6,017 bases of DNA from Desulfococcus sp. (GTDB taxonomy: Bacteria; Desulfobacterota; Desulfobacteria; Desulfobacterales; Desulfosalsimonadaceae). Below, piece after piece: positions 1 through 5,022 of the stretch. The position numbers and the translations under genes are program-made. Each line of letters opens with the position of its first letter. The first letter of the stretch is position 1. The notes beneath the pieces were generated by a model. That model was not told the DNA's origin and searched no databases. It was given only the letters and a program-made list of their open reading frames with translations. The stretch covers positions 1 through 6,017 of the forward strand of contig JAHECJ010000154.1 in the NCBI GenBank assembly GCA_024641805.1, in the 5' to 3' direction.

Positions 1-212
1 CCTCAGCCGTCCGGCAGCCGGTCAGTAAAAGCGGATGTCGCCGGATAATGATACATTTTTCAAAGAATAAGTAATTTTTCTTTAATAAATACGCAAGAAA
101 TTTTTAATTTCTGTTTTTGAGGGCCCTGCTGATAAGGGATAGGGGAGAAAGATAACGATTTCATTTGAACCGACCGGATCCATTGCTCCCGTCTGTCCGG
201 AATAACATTTCA

Positions 213-239
213 TTGACCCGGTGGCGGATTTATTATATT
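213..239 (+). promoter_or_regulatory. Candidate sigma70-type promoter for the cluster
   Basis: TTGACC at 213-218 matches the -35 consensus at 5 of 6 positions. TATATT at 234-239 matches the -10 consensus at 5 of 6 with a short 15-nt spacer; alternatively TATTTT at 236-241 matches 4 of 6 with the ideal 17-nt spacer. Transcription would start near 247, giving a leader of about 120 nt before the first gene at 369. The AT-rich setting makes chance matches likely, so this is a prediction only. Confidence 0.35.
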
Positions 240-289
240 TTATTATTAAATATGGCTACTTCTCACCTGATATCTCTTCCTCTTTTTTT

Positions 290-302
290 ATCAACCGTTG
301 AT
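290..302. promoter_or_regulatory. Perfect 13-bp palindrome, possible operator
   Basis: ATCAAC at 290-295 and GTTGAT at 297-302 are exact reverse complements around a single central C. The site lies downstream of the candidate promoter and about 67 bases before the first start codon, a position where a dimeric repressor could act. It is not an FNR box, which has the half-sites in the opposite order (TTGAT-N4-ATCAA). A 1-nt centre is too small for an RNA hairpin loop without opening inner pairs, so DNA binding is the likelier role if it is functional. Confidence 0.3.
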
Positions 303-368
303 CGATTTTGGCTTATTGTCAGGGTACGGGCAAATCCAAAACTTTAAAAAGGAATCCGGCAGCAGCCC

Positions 369-722
369 ATGAAATTATCAATGTTAGCTGAAACACTGGA
401 AGCGTCATTTCTCAATGGAGACGATCGGATGGATATCGAGATTGACAAAGCCGGTGCAAGTGACCTGATGAGTGATATTCTGGCTGCTTTATCAGACCGC
501 GGTGTTTTACTGACCGGGTTAACCACCATCCAGGCGGTGAAAACAGCTGTGATTTCGGGCGTCAGCGTCATTGTCTTTGTCCGGAATAAAAAACCGGATC
601 CGGAGGTTGTGTCGCTGGCTGAAATGCACGGTATTCCGCTGCTGTCAACACCCTGTTCAATGTTTGTTTCATGCGGACGACTGTTTAATGCCGGTCTGAC
701 CGGTCTGAATGGGGCGCGTTAA
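369..722 (+). CDS. DRTGG-domain protein (divergent copy)
   Basis: A 117-residue protein that is essentially one DRTGG domain, the regulatory alpha/beta module also found in phosphotransacetylase-like proteins and often misannotated as a serine (HPr) kinase part. Seen: the family pattern of an N-terminal helix (residues 1-15), an SDLMSDILAAL segment (31-41), a central hydrophobic strand pair (45-70), a KPDPEV turn (75-80), and a C-terminal IPLLST...LFNAGL segment (89-110). There is no P-loop and no kinase or catalytic motif, so a ligand-sensing or scaffold role is inferred. It is more divergent than the second copy at 2786-3121: the usual ITGG-like strand reads VIVFVRN. The ATG at 369 has AAAAAGGA at 346-353, a rather long 15-nt spacing; a second in-frame ATG at 381 would be still farther away. 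It is the first gene of the cluster. Confidence 0.82.
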   Translation: MKLSMLAETLEASFLNGDDRMDIEIDKAGASDLMSDILAALSDRGVLLTGLTTIQAVKTAVISGVSVIVFVRNKKPDPEVVSLAEMHGIPLLSTPCSMFVSCGRLFNAGLTGLNGAR

Positions 723-856
723 GCCGGGCCGGGGTCCGGTAAAAAAGAAAAGCCCCCTTTCAAAATCAGACCTGCATGGCGATCGGTCCGATTCACGTTT
801 GACCTCCAATTCCTTGTCGCATGCTGAAACGGTAAAACGCTTTTAAGGGCAGGGCA

Positions 857-1294
857 ATGTCATCTTTAAAAAAAAGTTTTAATGTACGGTGCAGAGATTT
901 TATTCATGCCGGTGAAGCGTCCATTAGCGTTCAGCAACTGCTCAAGCAGATGCATATTGACCCCGTATTGATTCGCCGGATTGCCATCTGTGGTTATGAG
1001 GGAGAAATGAATGTTGTCATGCATGGTGGTGACGGCATTTACTGTGTTGAGATCAATACCGACAGAATCGTTCTGGATATCTCGGATAAAGGGCCTGGAA
1101 TTGCAGATATTGCAAAAGCAATGGAAAAGGGATTTTCCACTGCCAGTGATGAATACCGGGAAATGGGATTCGGGGCCGGAATGGGACTGCCGAATATGAA
1201 AAAAAATGCCGACGAAATGATTGTCGAATCGGAGCCGGGATGCGGCACAAGGGTTCGGATGTCTTTTATAATCAAACAAAGCACCCCCACCTAG
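857..1294 (+). CDS. RsbW/SpoIIAB-like HATPase (anti-sigma-type serine kinase fold)
   Basis: A 145-residue stand-alone GHKL ATPase domain of the anti-sigma-factor kinase type (RsbW, SpoIIAB). Seen: N-box with E48 and N52 in YEGEMNVVMH, G1 box DKGPGI at 77-82, glycine-rich lid GFGAGMGLPNMKK at 104-116, and the closing GCGTRVRM at 128-135. All ATP/Mg-binding elements are present, so it is probably active. Classical relatives bind a sigma factor or phosphorylate a serine on a STAS-domain antagonist; no sigma factor or STAS gene lies in this window, so its target is unknown. It may instead act on a cluster protein, for example a DRTGG or hydrogenase-like partner (inference). The ATG at 857 is preceded by AAGGGCAGGG (845-854). 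It ends 21 nt before the hydrogenase-like gene, suggesting co-transcription with it. Confidence 0.88.
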   Translation: MSSLKKSFNVRCRDFIHAGEASISVQQLLKQMHIDPVLIRRIAICGYEGEMNVVMHGGDGIYCVEINTDRIVLDISDKGPGIADIAKAMEKGFSTASDEYREMGFGAGMGLPNMKKNADEMIVESEPGCGTRVRMSFIIKQSTPT

Positions 1295-1315
1295 AACAAA
1301 AAAGAGGATAAACCA

Positions 1316-2587
1316 ATGGTCCCGGAATATATATCCTTTGTTGAAAAATTCTGCACCGGATGCTCTCAATGTGTGCGTGTTTGTCCGACAAAGACGATCC
1401 GCATCCGGAACAATAAAGCAGTTTTTTTTGATGAATTATGCATCGGATGCGGGGAGTGCACCCGGGTGTGCCCGGAAGGGGCTGTCAGTTCTTCCATTTC
1501 GGTGATTGAACCGTGCATGAAAGACAAGCTGAATGTGGTAATCGTTTCCCCGGTGCTGTATGCCCAGTTTCCGGGAGTGATGCCGTCGGATGTTCTGATC
1601 GGGCTCAATGAAATGGGGTTTGATCATGCGATTGATTTGTCATATTACCTCGAAATGTTTCAATATGCGGTGGATGAATTTGTTCTGGAAAACCGGAAGT
1701 CGAACAATGCGCCCTGGCCGCTGATATCTCCGATTTGCCCGGTGGTCATCCGTCTGATTGTTCTTAATTATCCCAATTTGCTGGACCATATTCTTCCCTT
1801 AAGGCGTCCGGTTTCACTGCTGGGGGATGAAATCCGTGAAAAACTGAGTCATGAGCATGGAGTGGATAAAAAAGATATCATCATCTATCATATTACCCCC
1901 TGCCACGCCAAGGTCGTGCCGGACCGGTCCGGGCTGATGGATGAACTGGGGTTTATCGACCGGGCGCTGGGAATCAATCGTATCTATCCGGGATTAAAAC
2001 AAAAACTGGAGCAGGTGAAAGAACTGGAACTAAGTCTTTTTCCCAATGAACATTTTAGTTTTGTCCCCAGTACCCGGGGACCATTGTGGGGGATGTCCGG
2101 CGGTGAAATTGCCGGCATGCGGATTGACAACGTGATTGCCGTATCGGGCGTGAAAGAAACCATGGCATATCTGGAAAAGATTGAGATGGGATTGTTTTCC
2201 GATATGGAATACATTGAATTCCGAGCCTGTACGGAGGGATGTCTGGGCGGTCCCCTGACCGCAGTGGACCGGTATATGGCCAAAAGCACGGTCCAGAAGT
2301 TCATTAAAATGTTCGGGATCGGGCGGCGCCTGCCCCGACATAAAATCAGGCAGCTCTACGATAAAGGCTGGTTCTTTTCCAGAATCAAACCGTCGGAGCT
2401 TGCCGGTGTCTATAAGTCAAAGCGGAAGCCGCTGACGTTCGATGATATGAAGAAAATTGAGAAATTAATGTCTTTGATTCATGGAAGCGATTGCGGCGCC
2501 TGCGGGGCTCCGGATTGTAAAACATTTGCCGAGGATGTGGTCACGGAAGCGGCCGATCTGAAAGCCTGTTTTAAAATGAAGGAATAA
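1316..2587 (+). CDS. [FeFe]-hydrogenase-like Fe-S protein (large-subunit C-terminal domain), putative sensor
   Basis: A 423-residue multi-cluster protein. Residues 5-55 form a two-[4Fe-4S] ferredoxin domain (C13, C16, C19, C23 and C42, C45, C48, C52). Residues about 70-345 match the iron-only hydrogenase large-subunit C-terminal domain. The four cysteines that hold the H-cluster cubane are all present: C141 in SPICPVV, C196 in TPCHAK, and C305 and C309 in RACTEGCLGG; the lysine of the second motif (K199) is also kept. The proton-relay cysteine of catalytic enzymes (TSCCPGW) is isoleucine I140, and the methionines of the MPC and MACP motifs are T and R. Residues 391-418 add a four-cysteine Fe-S domain (C393, C396, C401, C418). 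This resembles sensory or non-catalytic HydS-like proteins more than HydA, so electron or H2/CO sensing is inferred rather than H2 turnover. No signal peptide or Tat motif is seen, so it is cytoplasmic. ATG 1316 has GAGG at 1304-1307. Confidence 0.9.
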   Translation: MVPEYISFVEKFCTGCSQCVRVCPTKTIRIRNNKAVFFDELCIGCGECTRVCPEGAVSSSISVIEPCMKDKLNVVIVSPVLYAQFPGVMPSDVLIGLNEMGFDHAIDLSYYLEMFQYAVDEFVLENRKSNNAPWPLISPICPVVIRLIVLNYPNLLDHILPLRRPVSLLGDEIREKLSHEHGVDKKDIIIYHITPCHAKVVPDRSGLMDELGFIDRALGINRIYPGLKQKLEQVKELELSLFPNEHFSFVPSTRGPLWGMSGGEIAGMRIDNVIAVSGVKETMAYLEKIEMGLFSDMEYIEFRACTEGCLGGPLTAVDRYMAKSTVQKFIKMFGIGRRLPRHKIRQLYDKGWFFSRIKPSELAGVYKSKRKPLTFDDMKKIEKLMSLIHGSDCGACGAPDCKTFAEDVVTEAADLKACFKMKE

Positions 2588-2785
2588 CAGATAGTTTTGG
2601 GCGGGTTTCAGGTGTCAGGTACGAAAAATGAGATAAAATCCTGAATACTGAAACCTTAAACCCGATATGAACAAACATTTTTTCATAACCAAATGGCGTC
2701 AAACAGTTGAGATAAACCTTCCATTTTTTTGAATAAGAATTTTAGTCGCACTATCGGTGCAGAATGCGAATAAAGGATTGATATC
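2588..2785. other. 198-nt intergenic spacer between hydrogenase-like and second DRTGG genes
   Basis: No open frame of note. The first half holds a direct repeat and inverted repeats (2603-2663, listed separately). The second half is AT-rich, with TTGAGA at 2707-2712 as a possible -35 but no acceptable -10 at normal spacing, and a small 4-bp dyad GCAC/GTGC at 2748-2760 just before the ribosome-binding site AAAGGA (2772-2777) of the next gene. An internal promoter or processing site is plausible but not shown. Confidence 0.5.
2603..2663. repeat. Intergenic inverted repeat with internal direct repeat
   Basis: GGTTTCAG at 2604-2611 is an exact reverse complement of CTGAAACC at 2648-2655, separated by 36 nt. 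GGGTTT at 2603-2608 can alternatively pair with AAACCC at 2658-2663. TCAGGT occurs twice in tandem with a 1-nt gap (2608-2613 and 2615-2620). The long loop and lack of a following T-tract argue against an intrinsic terminator. The pattern looks like a short dispersed intergenic repeat, but copy number cannot be judged from one window. Confidence 0.4.
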
Positions 2786-3121
2786 ATGCAGGCAGCGGAT
2801 TTAGCGGCACAGTTCAATCTTACGGTGGTAGCCGGCAAGAAAGGTCTGGAAAGAACCGTAAGCGGGGGGCACTGCGGGGATCTTCTCAGTGAAGTGATGG
2901 CCAATGCGCCCGTCGGCTGTGTCTGGCTGACCATTCAGGTGCACCAGAACATCATCGCGGTGGCGCTTTTAAAAGAAATGGCGGCCATTATTCTGACCGG
3001 CGGCAATCGGCCGGATGAGGAAACAATGGCAAAGGCGGATGCGGAAAAAATTCCTGTCATGGTCAGTGACCAGCGGACCTACGGCCTCGCCGGGCAGCTA
3101 TATTCGGCCGGAGTAGTTTAA
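2786..3121 (+). CDS. DRTGG-domain protein (canonical copy)
   Basis: A 111-residue single DRTGG domain, closer to the family pattern than the copy at 369-722. Seen: N-terminal helix and strand (residues 1-16), ERTVSGGHCGDLLSEVMANA at 22-41 containing the signature turn and helix, WLTIQVHQNIIAVALL at 47-62, IILTGGNRPDEETM at 68-81, and IPVMVSD...LAGQLYSAG at 89-109. There is no P-loop or kinase site, so labels such as HPr kinase would be wrong; a small-molecule- or nucleotide-binding regulatory role is inferred. Start ATG 2786 has a good AAAGGA (2772-2777) 8 nt upstream. It may pair with the first DRTGG protein as a heterodimer (speculative). An 80-nt spacer separates it from the PHP gene. Confidence 0.88.
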   Translation: MQAADLAAQFNLTVVAGKKGLERTVSGGHCGDLLSEVMANAPVGCVWLTIQVHQNIIAVALLKEMAAIILTGGNRPDEETMAKADAEKIPVMVSDQRTYGLAGQLYSAGVV

Positions 3122-3201
3122 GGTTGGTAAATGTGATTCGGGAAGTCTGATATTCTAAATTCGGAATCTTTTAAAAAATCGGGAGCAGGCCGGTGGCGTA
3201 A

Positions 3202-3963
3202 ATGAAACTTTACCGGGCGGATATGCACATTCACACCTGTCTGTCTCCTTGCGGCGACTGGGGGATGAGTCCGAAGGCGATTGCCCGAAAAAGCCGCCAG
3301 ATGGGGATGGATATTATAGCCGTCTGTGACCATAACACGGCGGAAAACGCCGGGTCCGCCATTCGAGCCGGACAAAATTACGGCATCACCGTGCTGCCCG
3401 GAATGGAAATCTGCTCCAAAGAGGAAGTGCATGTACTTGCCATTTTTGAGACGGTTGACCGGGCGTTGGCCATGCAGGCGTTTGTTTATGATCATCTGCC
3501 CGGGAAAAATTCTCCGAATTTATGGGGGGACCAGATCGTGGTGGATGAAAATGATGAAGTCGTGGACGAGAATTCCCGCCTGCTGATCGGAGCGACGAGT
3601 CTTTCTCTGTATGAGGTTGTTGATAAAGTAAATTATTTTAATGGATTGTGTATTGCGTCGCACATCGACCGGCCTGCGTTCGGTATTATCAGCAACCTGG
3701 GATTTATCCCCGAGGATTTGAGATTCAGTGCACTGGAGGTTTCCTGGCGGATATCGATGCGTGAGGCCGCCGGCTTGATCCCGGATATCGCCGGATTCCC
3801 GTGCATTACCTCCTCTGACGCCCATTATATAGAAGATGTCGGGAAAGCCTGGACCGGGCTGATGATGGAAGCACCGACATTTACTGAAATCCGTAATGCG
3901 TTTGAAGGCCGTTTGGGACGGCGGATTGTTCACAGGGATACTGCTCGAAAAGAGGATGGGTGA
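3202..3963 (+). CDS. PHP-family metal-dependent phosphoesterase
   Basis: A 253-residue single-domain PHP protein. The trinuclear metal site appears complete: H9 and H11 in DMHIHT, D43-H44 in CDHN, E69 in GMEI, H77 in VHVLAIF, H154 in SHIDRP, and D206 and H208 in SSDAHY. This predicts an active phosphodiesterase or phosphatase of the TrpH/YciV-like group; there is no polymerase domain and no histidine operon nearby, so DNA polymerase III or histidinol-phosphatase roles are unlikely. The substrate is unknown. Given neighbouring CNB-like and ATPase proteins, a signalling nucleotide or phosphoprotein is a reasonable guess, no more. The start at ATG 3202 puts the first metal motif at residue 7, as usual for the family; its ribosome-binding site is weak (GGTGG at 3192-3196). 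The stop overlaps the next gene's GTG start by 4 nt (GTGA). Confidence 0.92.
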   Translation: MKLYRADMHIHTCLSPCGDWGMSPKAIARKSRQMGMDIIAVCDHNTAENAGSAIRAGQNYGITVLPGMEICSKEEVHVLAIFETVDRALAMQAFVYDHLPGKNSPNLWGDQIVVDENDEVVDENSRLLIGATSLSLYEVVDKVNYFNGLCIASHIDRPAFGIISNLGFIPEDLRFSALEVSWRISMREAAGLIPDIAGFPCITSSDAHYIEDVGKAWTGLMMEAPTFTEIRNAFEGRLGRRIVHRDTARKEDG

Positions 3964-4511
3964 AGGAATTATCGCTTCATATACTGGATGTTGCTGAGAA
4001 CGGCATCAACGCCGGAGCCGACCGGGTGCGGATTTCCGTGGAAGAAGCCCGTCTGGACAACCGGCTGAAAATAAGGATTAACGACAATGGCCGCGGAATC
4101 CCGGCGGATCTGATTCAAAAGGTCACGGATCCGTTTTACACCACCCGAACCACCCGGCGTGTCGGATTGGGACTTTCGCTGCTCGAATCCGCCGCGCGGC
4201 AGTGCAACGGGTCAATGCATGTCGAATCCGTTCCGGGAAAGGGTACAACGGTGACTGCTGTATTCGCGTATGATCATATCGACCGGGCGCCGCTGGGGGA
4301 TATGACTGGGACCTTGATATCGCTGATTATGGGGTATCCGGATGTTGCATTTGAATATATTCATTCCGTCAACAGCCGCCGGTTTGAACTGAACACTGTT
4401 GACATTAAAAACATGTTTGACGGCCGGCCGGTCAGTGACCCGGCTGTTTTTCGGAAATTGCGGACACTTTTGGAACAAGGGCTAACCCGATTAAAAACCA
4501 ACGAGGACTGA
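3960..4511 (+). CDS. Histidine-kinase-type HATPase lacking a phosphoacceptor domain
   Basis: A 183-residue protein. Residues 1-103 are a GHKL ATP-binding domain of the histidine-kinase type: N-box LHILDVAENGINAGA (6-20, with N14), G1 box NDNGRGI (41-47), F-box DPFYTT (57-62), G2 box VGLGLSLL (68-75), and GKGTTVTAVF (93-102). There is no DHp helix with a phosphorylatable histidine, no sensor domain and no membrane segment, so it cannot autophosphorylate as a classical kinase. The remaining 80 residues begin with DHIDRAPLGD, a segment I recognise from other hydrogenase-linked ATPases of this type, and have no assignable function. The GTG start at 3960 is supported by the N-box lying near the N-terminus, as is typical of the subfamily, and by AGAGGA at 3951-3956. 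The 4-nt overlap with the PHP gene suggests translational coupling, so the two products may act together. Confidence 0.9.
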   Translation: MKELSLHILDVAENGINAGADRVRISVEEARLDNRLKIRINDNGRGIPADLIQKVTDPFYTTRTTRRVGLGLSLLESAARQCNGSMHVESVPGKGTTVTAVFAYDHIDRAPLGDMTGTLISLIMGYPDVAFEYIHSVNSRRFELNTVDIKNMFDGRPVSDPAVFRKLRTLLEQGLTRLKTNED

Positions 4512-4512
4512 A

Positions 4513-4881
4513 ATGGCACGTTTAACCATTGATGATTTGAAGAAAATTAAGGAAAAGACGGCAAAAGATACCTCTTTGCGCCATGGCAAGGCCAGCATAA
4601 AGATCACCGTTCATATGGGAACCTGCGGCATTGCCGCCGGCGCCCGGGATGTCATGAATTCGCTGATGAATGAAATAGCCCAAGTTGACCGCCAGGATAT
4701 CCGGGTGGTGGCTTCCGGGTGCATGGGAATGTGTAGCAGCGAGCCCAATGTTACCATCGAAGTTGATGGCGAGGAGCCCATCGTTTACCAGTTGATGGAT
4801 GCCAATCGGATGCGTCAGGTCTTCAAGCGGCATGTGCTGCTGGGGGAGGTACAGACGGATTTTGCACTGGCAAAAATGTAG
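4513..4881 (+). CDS. Thioredoxin-like [2Fe-2S] ferredoxin, hydrogenase-associated
   Basis: A 122-residue soluble protein with a charged helical N-terminus (residues 1-28) followed by a thioredoxin-fold [2Fe-2S] domain related to NuoE/HydC and to small ferredoxins of Hyd operons. Seen: HMGTCGIAAGARDVM (34-48, with C38), then SGCMGMCSSEPNVTI (68-82, with C70 and C74), and a C-terminal MDANRMRQVFKRHVL...GEV region. Only three cysteines are present where NuoE has four; H34 sits near the missing ligand. The likely role is electron transfer between the bifurcating hydrogenase or NAD-linked flavoprotein and a partner, or redox sensing (inference). ATG 4513 follows the previous stop by 1 nt and has GAGG at 4503-4506. 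Its ferredoxin domain is clearly paralogous to that fused to a CNB domain in the next gene. Confidence 0.9.
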   Translation: MARLTIDDLKKIKEKTAKDTSLRHGKASIKITVHMGTCGIAAGARDVMNSLMNEIAQVDRQDIRVVASGCMGMCSSEPNVTIEVDGEEPIVYQLMDANRMRQVFKRHVLLGEVQTDFALAKM

Positions 4882-5022
4882 CGTCCTTTATATTTGACAG
4901 AATATTTTTACCGCCTTGGGCGTCTTCAATAGACCGGTTTTTGGGCTTTTTATTTCTGCCGGTATTATGGTATTATTTGTTATAAGGTTCTGTTGATCAT
5001 CAAACAGGCAAAGGAGAATTCA
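4882..5022. promoter_or_regulatory. Spacer with possible internal promoter and tandem octamer
   Basis: This 141-nt spacer is AT-rich. TTGACA at 4894-4899 is a perfect -35 hexamer but has no -10 at normal spacing. CGCC/GGCG at 4912-4922 forms a tiny 3-nt-loop stem without a T-tract. TTGGGC (4941-4946) and TATTAT (4963-4968) are spaced 16 nt and could be a weak promoter. GGTATTAT is repeated exactly in tandem at 4961-4968 and 4969-4976, placing two -10-like boxes side by side. A separate transcription start for the CNB-ferredoxin genes is possible but unproven. Confidence 0.25.
5011..5016 (+). promoter_or_regulatory. Ribosome binding site that fixes the start at 5023
   Basis: AAGGAG lies 6 nt upstream of ATG 5023. 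The open frame extends back to a TTG at 4993, but that codon has no good Shine-Dalgarno sequence and would add ten residues unlike the CNB family. The ATG is therefore chosen. Confidence 0.85.

Larger units (their letters stand above)
1..368. other. Gene-free leader upstream of the cluster
   Basis: No convincing gene is seen on either strand. The first 48 bases are GC-rich, and the frame starting at base 1 is open for 15 codons before TAA at 46-48, so this could be the C-terminus of an upstream gene; 15 codons are too few to identify anything. From about 49 the composition turns AT-rich, as expected of a control region. A 60-codon open frame at 165-347 starts with TTG, has no Shine-Dalgarno sequence and resembles nothing I know, so it is not called. 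The stretch holds a candidate promoter (213-239) and a palindrome (290-302), listed separately. Confidence 0.6.

Noticed and set aside
1..48. Possible 3' end of an upstream gene (15 codons to TAA at 46-48)
   Set aside because: Too short to support; another frame is also open to about the same distance, so the frame cannot be decided.
290..302. FNR/CRP-type binding site
   Set aside because: The half-sites are in the wrong order and spacing for TTGAT-N4-ATCAA or TGTGA-N6-TCACA.
308..324. Sigma54 promoter (TTGGC...) just before the first gene
   Set aside because: The GC dinucleotide required 10 nt after the GG is absent.
165..347. 60-codon + strand open frame in the leader
   Set aside because: TTG start without a Shine-Dalgarno sequence, AT-rich DNA, no recognisable protein feature, and it overlaps the likely promoter and palindrome.
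723..770. Intrinsic terminator after the first gene
   Set aside because: The CCGG-based stems are only 4 bp and are followed by an A-rich run, not a T-tract.
866..1369. 167-codon minus-strand open frame opposite the RsbW-like gene
   Set aside because: The + strand frame has complete HATPase motifs; the antisense translation has no family features and is a shadow.
1316..2587. Calling this gene catalytic hydA
   Set aside because: The proton-relay cysteine and both motif methionines are replaced, so a catalytic assignment is not supported.
3149..3172. Small stem followed by CTTTT before the PHP gene, terminator-like
   Set aside because: The stem needs a bulge and a G-T pair, is AT-rich and weak; not enough for a terminator call.
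3520..3933. 137-codon minus-strand open frame opposite the PHP gene
   Set aside because: The + strand encodes a full set of PHP metal ligands; the antisense frame resembles no protein family.
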